In this document: piece by piece, positions 45,176 to 52,028 of the stretch
How the letters are laid out: every line of letters begins with the position of its first letter
Position numbering within the stretch: position 1 is the first letter of the stretch
Origin: Chryseobacterium sp. GVT01B
GTDB taxonomy: Bacteria > Bacteroidota > Bacteroidia > Flavobacteriales > Weeksellaceae
Reading direction: 5' to 3'
Length of the DNA stretch: 64,000 nt
Assembly (NCBI RefSeq): GCF_019970045.1
Contig: NZ_JAHXYI010000007.1
Location: 1 to 64,000, forward strand
The notes under the pieces: model-generated
What the model was told of the DNA's origin: nothing
The model's database searches: none
The model's input: only the letters and a program-made list of their open reading frames with translations
Program-made: the position numbers and the translations under genes

Positions 45176-46300
45176 ATGATATATATTCACATTCCGTTCT
45201 GTAAACAAAAATGCAGTTATTGTAACTTTCATTTTTCAACATCCCTGAATTTCAAGGATGAAATGCTTCGTGCAATGAAAACTGAATTGTTGCTCAGAAA
45301 AGATGAATTACAGAACAGAACTCTGAAATCCCTGTATTTTGGCGGGGGAACACCCTCTATTCTTTCCGTGGATGAAATCAATTCTTTAATTGATGAAACA
45401 TTACGGTACTTCAGTTTTGAAAAAGATATTGAAATCACACTGGAAGCCAATCCTGATGACCTGGACAAAAGTTTTTTAAAGCAGCTAGCCGGAACGCCGG
45501 TAAACAGACTGTCTATTGGTACCCAAAGTTTTTTTGAAGAAGATTTAAAATTAATGAACAGAGCCCACACTGCTTCCGAAGCAGAAGGTTCTATCAAACG
45601 GGCACAGGATTTTGGTTTTGAAAATCTTAGTATTGATCTGATCTATGGGTCACCAACCTCTAATCTTGAGATCTGGAAAGAAAACCTGAATAAAACAATA
45701 GCATTGGAAGTTCCTCATATTTCGTCCTATGCTCTGACTGTAGAACCCAAAACAGCTTTGGAAAACTGGATTTCAAAAGGAAAAGTGAAAAGTCCGAAAG
45801 AAGAAGAACAGAACAGAGAATTCTATTACCTGTCTGACTTTTTAAAAGATAATGGCTTTGAACATTATGAAGTTTCCAATTTTGCCAAACCGGGATACTA
45901 CTCCCGCCATAATTCTTCCTATTGGAAATACCAGGAATATCTGGGAATAGGACCTTCAGCACATTCTTATAACGGCTTTGATGTCAGAAGTTGGAATGTG
46001 GCTAATAATCAGCAATACATTAAAAAGCTTAATGATAAATTGCTGGCCAAAGAAGAAGAAATTCTTTCCCAAGAAGATCAGTTCAATGAAATGGTTATGA
46101 TTGGCTTGCGTACCATCTGGGGCGTGGATCTTACGAGCTTAAAAAATAAATTTTCGGATAGATTACTGGAACATTTTCAGACAGAAATCAAAACAAAGCT
46201 GGAAGAAGGTATTTTAATCATTGAAAATGACCATTTAAAAATTCCTGAAAAGCATTGGTTTATGGCAGACGGAATTGCTTCAGATTTGTTTATCGTATAA
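45176..46300 (+). CDS. hemW: HemW-like radical SAM protein
   Basis: The 374-residue protein has a Cys9-xxx-Cys13-xx-Cys16 iron-sulfur motif and the LYFGGGTPSIL segment for S-adenosylmethionine. A HemN C-terminal domain follows (HNSSYWKYQEYLGIGPSAHSY). HemW proteins are heme chaperones or coproporphyrinogen-oxidase-like; the usual N-terminal extension of true HemN is missing, which favours HemW. The start codon follows a terminator immediately. Confidence 0.92.
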   Translation: MIYIHIPFCKQKCSYCNFHFSTSLNFKDEMLRAMKTELLLRKDELQNRTLKSLYFGGGTPSILSVDEINSLIDETLRYFSFEKDIEITLEANPDDLDKSFLKQLAGTPVNRLSIGTQSFFEEDLKLMNRAHTASEAEGSIKRAQDFGFENLSIDLIYGSPTSNLEIWKENLNKTIALEVPHISSYALTVEPKTALENWISKGKVKSPKEEEQNREFYYLSDFLKDNGFEHYEVSNFAKPGYYSRHNSSYWKYQEYLGIGPSAHSYNGFDVRSWNVANNQQYIKKLNDKLLAKEEEILSQEDQFNEMVMIGLRTIWGVDLTSLKNKFSDRLLEHFQTEIKTKLEEGILIIENDHLKIPEKHWFMADGIASDLFIV

Positions 46301-46335
46301 TGTTTGCATGTATATAGATATGCCATAAAATTCAC

Positions 46336-46343
46336 TATTTTTG
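46336..46343 (+). promoter_or_regulatory. -7 promoter box of murI
   Basis: TATTTTTG matches TAnnTTTG. The TTG at 46341 lies inside this box, so it cannot be the start; the next in-frame TTG at 46362 is the better candidate. Confidence 0.5.
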
Positions 46344-46361
46344 TATAAAATTTCAGTTCAT

Positions 46362-47192
46362 TTGAAAACTAAAAAACAAGATTATTCACATCTTTCACCA
46401 AGCCAGCCTATCGGAATTTTCGACAGTGGGGTGGGAGGCCTTACCGTTGCCAAAGAAATTAAAAGACTTCTTCCTCACGAAGATCTTATTTACTTTGGGG
46501 ATACAAAACATCTTCCTTACGGAGAAAAGTCCAAGGAAGCCATCATTGAATATTCTACAAAGATCACCAATTTTCTGCTTGAGCAGAATTGTAAAGCGAT
46601 TGTAATTGCCTGTAATACGGCAACAGCTAATGCTTTGAACGAAGTGATGCAGTCTGTTGCAGGAAAAGTTCCGGTCATAGACGTTATTAATCCTGTCGCT
46701 GAAAAAGTATCTTACGAAATCCACAATAATGTAGGAGTTATTGCGACCAAAGCTACTGTAAATTCCGGACTCTATAAAAAGAGTATCCGAAAGCATAATA
46801 AATGGATCAAAGTGGATGAATTGGCAACGCCATTGCTGGTTCCTGCCATTGAAGAAGGATTTAAAAACCATCCGATTACCCATGCCATTATTTATAATTA
46901 TTTAAGTAATAGTAAATTAAAGAATATCGAAACTCTCATTTTGGGCTGTACCCATTATCCTCTTTTAATAGATGAAATCAAGCAGTATTACGGAAACAGA
47001 GTCCGTGTCATTGACTCTCCGAATATTGTAGCCAACCATCTGAAGATTATTCTGGATAAGTACAACCTTTTAAATGATAACAATCCCAAACCGAATTATC
47101 ATTTCTATCTTTCTGATCTTACCAAGAATTTTGAAAAGATCTCTAAGAAGTTCTTCGGAAAAACAATTGATTTAGAATTAAAAGTATTATAA
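46362..47192 (+). CDS. murI: Glutamate racemase
   Basis: The 276-residue racemase makes D-glutamate for peptidoglycan. The two catalytic cysteines are in VIACNTATAN and LGCTHYPLL, and the IGIFDSGVGGLTV start is typical. No ATG is available near the N-terminus; I infer a TTG start at 46362 from the promoter box position, leaving about 12 bases of leader. A terminator follows. Confidence 0.93.
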   Translation: MKTKKQDYSHLSPSQPIGIFDSGVGGLTVAKEIKRLLPHEDLIYFGDTKHLPYGEKSKEAIIEYSTKITNFLLEQNCKAIVIACNTATANALNEVMQSVAGKVPVIDVINPVAEKVSYEIHNNVGVIATKATVNSGLYKKSIRKHNKWIKVDELATPLLVPAIEEGFKNHPITHAIIYNYLSNSKLKNIETLILGCTHYPLLIDEIKQYYGNRVRVIDSPNIVANHLKIILDKYNLLNDNNPKPNYHFYLSDLTKNFEKISKKFFGKTIDLELKVL

Positions 47193-47194
47193 AT

Positions 47195-47228
47195 AAAAAG
47201 TCTGCCTCATAGTGAAGCAGACTTTTTA
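47195..47228 (+). terminator. Terminator of murI
   Basis: The stem AAAAAGTCTGC / GCAGACTTTTT with an 11-nt loop lies right after the stop codon. Confidence 0.85.
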
Positions 47229-47309
47229 TTTGTTACATGTTGTCGTTACAAAATCATGTTTTTAAGGCACAAAGATTTATTTTTGATAAAGTTTTATGCT
47301 TCATTGAGT

Positions 47310-47396
47310 TCCCACGGATTTCACAAATCCCACAGATGATAACGCTTTTAGAATTAAAGGGTACCTAGAAATCTGTGTCCTCTGTGAAATTCGTGT
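47310..47396. repeat. Imperfect palindromic spacer element
   Basis: The arms TTTCACAAATCCCACAGAT and ATCTGTGTCCTCTGTGAAA are imperfect inverted copies around a spacer of about 40 bases. The style is the same as the 16602-16788 palindrome. It lies between the murI terminator and the nitroreductase gene. Confidence 0.5.
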
Positions 47397-47401
47397 TTAA
47401 A

Positions 47402-48001
47402 TTACGCTTCCACAATTACTTTTTCAGCTTTCAGTCTGGTTTTTGGATTAAATTGAGGCTGGTTGGCATCTGTTTCATCTCTTTCCCCGATAGCTACTGC
47501 AAATAAGGTCTCATATTTTTCATTATTCAGAACAGCATCATATCCTTCAGGCTCAATTCCTTCCATCGGAGTGGAATCTATTCCCATAGCTGCACAAGCA
47601 GAAAGCAGTACTCCTAATGATAAGTAAACCTGATGTCCAAGCCATGATTTTATCTCAGTTTCTCCTTTAGGTTTTACAAAATTGTTGTAGTACGCTACAG
47701 ATCCTTCCGGAAGATTTTCTTCAATTTGCTTCTCAAAGTTTCCTATGTTTTTGATCACCTGAAAGACAATGATATGGCTGCTGTCCAAAACTTTTGCTTT
47801 ATTAAAATAAGATTTGTCACCTAATTGTTTTTTCAGTTCCGGATCATTAACAAAGATAAAGTTCCATGGCTGGCTGTTGATGGATGATGGACTCAGATTC
47901 AGGATCTCTTTAAGTTCTTCAATCTGTTCTTCACTGATTTTTCCCTGTGGGTTATACTTTTTTACAGTATACCTGTTTTTCATTTTGTTTAAAAAGTTCA
48001 T
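47402..48001 (-). CDS. NAD(P)H nitroreductase (NfsB-type)
   Basis: This 199-residue FMN-dependent reductase shows RYTVKKYNPQGKISEEQIEEL and LSPSSINSQPWNF at the start, and ACAAMGIDSTPMEGI near the end. Members reduce nitro-aromatics, quinones or pteridines. It is divergent from the HxlR regulator, and both genes share a mirrored operator, which argues for redox- or electrophile-responsive control. Substrate in the cell is unknown. Confidence 0.9.
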   Translation of the reverse strand: MNFLNKMKNRYTVKKYNPQGKISEEQIEELKEILNLSPSSINSQPWNFIFVNDPELKKQLGDKSYFNKAKVLDSSHIIVFQVIKNIGNFEKQIEENLPEGSVAYYNNFVKPKGETEIKSWLGHQVYLSLGVLLSACAAMGIDSTPMEGIEPEGYDAVLNNEKYETLFAVAIGERDETDANQPQFNPKTRLKAEKVIVEA

Positions 48002-48003
48002 AA

Positions 48004-48021
48004 TTTTATACTATCATTTTT
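48004..48021 (-). promoter_or_regulatory. Operator in the nitroreductase leader
   Basis: On the minus strand this reads AAAAATGATAGTATAAAA, located between the -7 box and the start codon. An identical 18-base sequence lies in front of hxlR on the plus strand (48068-48085). Confidence 0.6.
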
Positions 48022-48028
48022 ATAGTTA

Positions 48029-48036
48029 CAAAATTA
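48029..48036 (-). promoter_or_regulatory. -7 promoter box of the nitroreductase gene
   Basis: The minus strand reads TAATTTTG, matching TAnnTTTG. The predicted start of transcription (about 48022) borders the operator copy. Confidence 0.55.
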
Positions 48037-48048
48037 ATTTAAGTTTCC

Positions 48049-48056
48049 TAACTTTG
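48049..48056 (+). promoter_or_regulatory. -7 promoter box of the HxlR gene
   Basis: TAACTTTG matches TAnnTTTG. The predicted start of transcription (about 48063) borders the second operator copy, mirroring the nitroreductase side. Confidence 0.55.
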
Positions 48057-48067
48057 CAATAACGGTA

Positions 48068-48085
48068 AAAAATGATAGTATAAAA
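48068..48085 (+). promoter_or_regulatory. Operator in the HxlR leader
   Basis: AAAAATGATAGTATAAAA, directly before the ATG, is an exact inverted copy of 48004-48021. Confidence 0.6.
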
Positions 48086-48433
48086 ATGTATACAATAGAT
48101 AATAAATCTTATCCCTGCTGTACCAGTGTTACTATGAAATTTATAGGTGGTAAATGGAAGGCAGTTATTTTACACCATCTTATTGGTGGGGCTAGAAGAT
48201 ATAATGAATTAAGAAAATCAATTCCTACTATTACAGAAAGAACATTAAGCTTGCAGCTAAAACAGCTGGAAGAAGATGGAATCGTTAATCGAAAAGTTTT
48301 TACGGAAAAACCTCCCTTAGTGGTTGAATATGAATTGACAGACTTTGGAAGAACTTTATTGCCTGTTTTGGAAGCGATAACAAAATGGGGTAAAGAAGCA
48401 CCTGTAATCTCAAAAAAAATAATCAGGAATTAA
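48086..48433 (+). CDS. HxlR-family transcriptional regulator
   Basis: The 115-residue winged-helix protein has CSVTMKFIGGKWKAVILHHL-type spacing (here CTSVTMKFIGGKWKAVILHH), the NELRKSIPTITERTLSLQLK recognition helix and ADDGIV-like wing (EEDGIVNRKVF). The cysteine near the N-terminus (Cys12/13 region, YPCCTSVTM) is the residue that senses electrophiles in HxlR proteins such as YodB. It is divergent from the nitroreductase and probably represses both. Its end overlaps rsmD by 4 bases. Confidence 0.93.
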   Translation: MYTIDNKSYPCCTSVTMKFIGGKWKAVILHHLIGGARRYNELRKSIPTITERTLSLQLKQLEEDGIVNRKVFTEKPPLVVEYELTDFGRTLLPVLEAITKWGKEAPVISKKIIRN

Positions 48434-49002
48434 AGTTCCTGATTATCTTCTTTATTTGGTTCAAAAAAACTGAAACTCACGTTTCCGTATTTTCGGGTAT
48501 CTATTAGGTTAGGATGTTCCAACTTCATACGGCTTTGGTGTTCCACGATAAGAGTTCCGTTTTCTTTCAGGTATTTATTATTTAATACCAGAGAGATCAG
48601 CTCGTAATACTTTTTCTCTTCCATTTCAAAAGGAGCATCAGAGAAAACAATCTCAAATGACTTTTTATTTCTGAATTTTTTAAGCCAGTCAAATACATCA
48701 CCTCTCTGCACGTTGATCTGAAGTGCCATATCAAGCTCAGAAGCGGTAGAGTTGATAAACGCGGTATGCTTTGGATTCATTTCCACAGAAGTCACATTCT
48801 GACATCCTCTGGAAGCAAATTCAAAGGTAATAGAGCCAATTCCTGCAAAAAGATCAAGCACGGAAATCGACTGCATATCGTATTTGTTTTCCAGAATGCT
48901 GAATAAAGCCTCTTTCGCAAAATCGGTGGTAGGCCTTACATCAAAGTTTTTAGGGGCGGCAATTTTCTTGGCTTTCCATTTGCCTGATATTATTCTGAAC
49001 AT
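48430..49002 (-). CDS. rsmD: 16S rRNA (guanine966-N2)-methyltransferase RsmD
   Basis: The 190-residue SAM-dependent methyltransferase has MFRIISGKWKAKKIAAPK at the start, LDLFAGIGSITFEFASRG for SAM, and SDAPFEM at the catalytic loop. The usual motif there is (N/D)PP(Y/F), so the first proline is replaced by alanine. The gene ends tail-to-tail with hxlR, overlapping by 4 bases. A DUF3822-like gene lies upstream on the same strand. Confidence 0.9.
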   Translation of the reverse strand: MFRIISGKWKAKKIAAPKNFDVRPTTDFAKEALFSILENKYDMQSISVLDLFAGIGSITFEFASRGCQNVTSVEMNPKHTAFINSTASELDMALQINVQRGDVFDWLKKFRNKKSFEIVFSDAPFEMEEKKYYELISLVLNNKYLKENGTLIVEHQSRMKLEHPNLIDTRKYGNVSFSFFEPNKEDNQEL

Positions 49003-49081
49003 ATTTTTCTTAGGGTTTAGAATAGATTGTAGGTGGCGGTAATTATCCGGGATCTAATCTCCATTACCTGCGGCCTTCAAC

Positions 49082-49798
49082 CTAATTAAGTATAAAATTC
49101 TTGTTTGGAATATTGTCAAAAACGATTTTCAGATTTTTAACAAATTTCTGAAGTTCGGAAATGAATGTTTCATTTTCCGTAGTTTCTCCATAAGCATAAA
49201 AGCTGGTTTCATTGATTCCAAAGCCTATCTTGCTCAATGTAAACATAATGAAGTAAAGGAAATCTACTTCTGAGTTGACATCAAGGTTATTATAAAGGAT
49301 GATTTTTTTATTGTCAATCGCAAAGAACTCACATTGATTATGATAAAGATTGATGTGAATTTCCTTGTTGGTTTTATTATTAATTGAACTTAAAAACTTT
49401 TCTCCGGAGAAATTAAAATGAACCGGTATTGCCAGCTCCTTTATTTTCTTATAATAGTTCTTCGGGAAAGTATAATAAAACTGAATATTGAACTTTTTGT
49501 TGATAGAAAGCATCAGTTCTTCCTTCTCTCTATCGGTAGGTGCATTAAAAGCTATCAGATCAAATCCTGCTTCATGCTCAGAAAAACCTTCAGGCATCAG
49601 GGTAAAATGATTAAATGCTGAAATCACCTGGATCTCATCATAGCGCTGCTTAATAAGAACTTCGTCCAGCTTTTGCTCAATAAGATTGGCCGGGGTTTCT
49701 TCAGTAACGAAATAAGATTTTTCCTCCAGAATGTTTTTGTTCTTAACAATCTGGTAGATCAATCCGTCTTTGGTAAAAAGTAAATTAAGTACGTTCAT
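49082..49798 (-). CDS. DUF3822-like protein, unknown function
   Basis: The 238-residue protein has an actin-like fold pattern (NVLNLLFTKDGLIYQIV start; ELQKFVKNLKIVFD end) and recalls the DUF3822 family often found next to rsmD in Bacteroidota. Function is unknown. A -7 box (TAAATTTG, minus strand, 49812-49819) lies so near that the leader would be about 7 bases. It is in the same direction as the Smr gene upstream and rsmD downstream. Confidence 0.7.
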   Translation of the reverse strand: MNVLNLLFTKDGLIYQIVKNKNILEEKSYFVTEETPANLIEQKLDEVLIKQRYDEIQVISAFNHFTLMPEGFSEHEAGFDLIAFNAPTDREKEELMLSINKKFNIQFYYTFPKNYYKKIKELAIPVHFNFSGEKFLSSINNKTNKEIHINLYHNQCEFFAIDNKKIILYNNLDVNSEVDFLYFIMFTLSKIGFGINETSFYAYGETTENETFISELQKFVKNLKIVFDNIPNKNFILN

Positions 49799-49811
49799 AT
49801 TTCAATTGCTG

Positions 49812-49819
49812 CAAATTTA
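49812..49819 (-). promoter_or_regulatory. -7 promoter box of the DUF3822-like gene
   Basis: The minus strand reads TAAATTTG. It overlaps the last codon of the upstream Smr gene. Confidence 0.45.
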
Positions 49820-50311
49820 GTGAAATTCTACCATTACCGCACCCGATTGATGGTGAAGTATTTCCTTATTATAAAAATCAATATTAACCTGGCTTTCCAA
49901 TACATCCCGAACCATCCTCTGCAGAGTGCCGTCACCAATACCATGAACAATTTCCAGCCTTTTAAGGTTGTTTTTTCTGCAAAACTCAATCACTTCAATG
50001 AGTTTCTCCTTTTGAATAAACAATCTTTCAAAGCTTTCATAGTCATTGGGATTCTTCACCAAATTATGAAAATGCAGGTCTAAAACCAAATGATTTTTCT
50101 GATGTTTCTTAGAAATGATTTTTTTAGGCTCCGCTTTCCTTACCACTCTGATATTTTCATAAAGATCCGAATCCTTAGGAACCAGTTTTTCTTTTGCATA
50201 TTGATGGGTAAAGCCATATTCATCTTTAAAAACGACAATATTTCCCTTCACGGAAGTTACCACTCCGCTTAAATCTTCATCTACTACCGAAACCTTATCG
50301 CCGATTTTCAT
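49817..50311 (-). CDS. Smr-domain protein
   Basis: The 164-residue protein has a small N-terminal beta domain (MKIGDKVSVVDEDLSGVV) and a C-terminal Smr domain with LDLHFHNL and HGIGDGTL. Smr domains are nucleases related to the MutS2 tail. This short form lacks the MutS part, and DNA or RNA may be the target. A -7 box (TACCTTTG, minus strand, 50345-50352) lies 34 bases upstream. Confidence 0.85.
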   Translation of the reverse strand: MKIGDKVSVVDEDLSGVVTSVKGNIVVFKDEYGFTHQYAKEKLVPKDSDLYENIRVVRKAEPKKIISKKHQKNHLVLDLHFHNLVKNPNDYESFERLFIQKEKLIEVIEFCRKNNLKRLEIVHGIGDGTLQRMVRDVLESQVNIDFYNKEILHHQSGAVMVEFH

Positions 50312-50344
50312 ATTTTTTAGACTTGTCTGAACCCATTATTGGTG

Positions 50345-50352
50345 CAAAGGTA
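50345..50352 (-). promoter_or_regulatory. -7 promoter box of the Smr gene
   Basis: The minus strand reads TACCTTTG, matching TAnnTTTG. Confidence 0.45.
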
Positions 50353-50435
50353 GAAAGTAAAACGTATTGAAGGCAAACTCATTTACTCTCAAATTCTCAA
50401 ACCCTCCAACGCTCAAACCCTCATGTTATCATTCA

Positions 50436-50933
50436 TCAAACTCTTGGTCCCAATTCAATGACTTCCAGATCTTTGATTTCTTCACCGTCTACAACAAAGC
50501 GCATCATGGTTCTTACTTTATGCCAGCCCTGCTTTCCACAGGCACCGGGATTAAGGTGCAAGAGGTTATTTTTCTCATCATACATCGCTTTCAAAATGTG
50601 TGAATGTCCTGAGATAAATAATTTCGGAGCTTTCTCTGCTATTTCTTTTTTTGTGAGCGGAGTATATTTTCCGGGATAACCTCCGATATGAATCATTAAA
50701 ACCTCCAGCTTTTCGCAGAAAAAACGATTGACCTCCGGAAACTCAGCCTGGATTTTAGCATCATCAATGTTTCCATATACTCCTTTCAGAGGTTTTATCT
50801 TTTCAAGCTGTTCAATGACGTCAAGATTTCCAAAATCTCCACAATGCCATACTTCGTCAGCCTGAGAAGCGTATTCCAGAATTCTGTCATCAATATAAGA
50901 ATGAGAGTCGGAAAGGAGAAGGATCTTTGTCAT
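50436..50933 (-). CDS. YfcE/MJ0936-type phosphodiesterase
   Basis: The 165-residue metallophosphoesterase has LSDSHSYID, WHCGDFGN, YGNIDD, MIHIGG and SGHSHI, the full metal-binding set of small phosphodiesterases. The physiological substrate is unknown. It overlaps the upstream gene (50933-51382) by one base, so they form a pair. Confidence 0.88.
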   Translation of the reverse strand: MTKILLLSDSHSYIDDRILEYASQADEVWHCGDFGNLDVIEQLEKIKPLKGVYGNIDDAKIQAEFPEVNRFFCEKLEVLMIHIGGYPGKYTPLTKKEIAEKAPKLFISGHSHILKAMYDEKNNLLHLNPGACGKQGWHKVRTMMRFVVDGEEIKDLEVIELGPRV

Positions 50934-51382
50934 TATCTAAAGGTTCTTTCTGTAATACTTTCGTGGTATTTATCTTTGAATATCGCTAAACGGTCAGGAT
51001 TTAGCTCTCCGTCATGATTGATCACTCTTTCTTTTAATAACCATTTTACCATTTTTTCCATTCCTTTTTTAGAATTCATGAAATTGGCAATTTTGGCTAT
51101 ATCTGTTGATTCTACTTTTGTTTTTTCAGGCAGGAAATTCAGGATAAAATAATCATCACTTACATAGCTTGGAGTTTCATTGTCCATATACCGATAAAGA
51201 AGAATTTCTTCATCATCCTTCATAGAGAAAAATGAATATTGGGCTACATTGATTTTTTCAGTCTTCAGGATTTGTTTTCCATCCAATAAAACTTTATCGT
51301 CTTTGATGGTAACGTTCTGGGAAAAATATAAATTACAGCTTGTCATCAGTAAGAAGAAAGCCAATAATCTGTTTACTGCCAT
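50933..51382 (-). CDS. Exported protein of unknown function
   Basis: The 149-residue protein has a signal peptide (MAVNRLLAFFLLMTSCNLYF) that could also be a lipoprotein signal at the cysteine. I start it at 51382, because the -7 box TATATTTG (minus strand, 51402-51409) lies inside the longer frame from 51424. The body (VTIKDDKVLLDGKQILKTEK) is unrecognised. The phosphoesterase follows with a one-base overlap. Confidence 0.65.
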   Translation of the reverse strand: MAVNRLLAFFLLMTSCNLYFSQNVTIKDDKVLLDGKQILKTEKINVAQYSFFSMKDDEEILLYRYMDNETPSYVSDDYFILNFLPEKTKVESTDIAKIANFMNSKKGMEKMVKWLLKERVINHDGELNPDRLAIFKDKYHESITERTFR

Positions 51383-51401
51383 TTTTGATTTTTTAAGATT
51401 G

Positions 51402-51409
51402 CAAATATA
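51402..51409 (-). promoter_or_regulatory. -7 promoter box of the gene at 50933-51382
   Basis: The minus strand reads TATATTTG. It decides the start codon at 51382. Confidence 0.5.
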
Positions 51410-51465
51410 AGAAGCTTTAATCAACTTATCAGATCGGTTTACTTTCAGAGAATAATTTAAGAATA

Positions 51466-51930
51466 TCAGTCAGTAATATTTTTTGTTTTCCTGATAGAAT
51501 CCAGCTTCTTTTCTATATCAGCACTGAAAACTTTTTTTAGTTTCAGTTGATTCTCCGTAAGTTTTGAAATAACAAAAGTACCGGTCATATTCGTATTAGA
51601 AGGAAATACCAAAGTCACTGTAGAATCTGAAGCTTTTTTCCAGTTCCCGATATAACGGTCTGGTTTTTCACTTTTAGTAACCGGTTCTTCCAAAGTATCA
51701 TATCTTAATGTAGATTTAATCAGGTTTCCTGTGATTTTTCCATTTTTCTGAAATCTGATTCCTTCCCTTCTTGCCTCAAAACCATCCTTCTTTTCGTAGG
51801 TATAAATATAAGTATCCATTTTACTGAGATTCCAGGTTTGTAAAAGTAAAGGATTGGCAGTTCTGTCCTGGGCTTTGATACCACTGGCTGCGAAAAGAGA
51901 GAAAATACAGATACAAATAGGCTTTTTCAT
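51466..51930 (-). CDS. Exported lipocalin-like protein of unknown function
   Basis: The 154-residue protein has a signal peptide (MKKPICICIFSLFAASGIKA) and a strand-rich body with LLQTWNLSKMDTYIYTYEKK, RFQKNGKITGNLI and a charged tail. The pattern is that of small lipocalin-like proteins of Bacteroidota. No function is assigned. It is divergent from the serine hydrolase at 52029. Confidence 0.65.
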   Translation of the reverse strand: MKKPICICIFSLFAASGIKAQDRTANPLLLQTWNLSKMDTYIYTYEKKDGFEARREGIRFQKNGKITGNLIKSTLRYDTLEEPVTKSEKPDRYIGNWKKASDSTVTLVFPSNTNMTGTFVISKLTENQLKLKKVFSADIEKKLDSIRKTKNITD

Positions 51931-51972
51931 GAATACAACGGGTTTATCAGTAAAATAAGTAAACTTTTAATC

Positions 51973-51988
51973 ATGCTAAAATTAGCAT
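51973..51988. promoter_or_regulatory. Palindrome upstream of the serine hydrolase
   Basis: ATGCTAA and TTAGCAT flank two bases, a perfect 7+2+7 palindrome. It lies 15 bases upstream of the -7 box at 52003-52010, where a -33 element would sit, so it could be an operator. Confidence 0.35.
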
Positions 51989-52002
51989 CACTTAATATTT
52001 AG

Positions 52003-52010
52003 TAAATTTG
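52003..52010 (+). promoter_or_regulatory. -7 promoter box of the serine hydrolase
   Basis: TAAATTTG matches TAnnTTTG, 19 bases before the ATG. Confidence 0.5.
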
Positions 52011-52028
52011 GGAAAATTAAAATAAACA

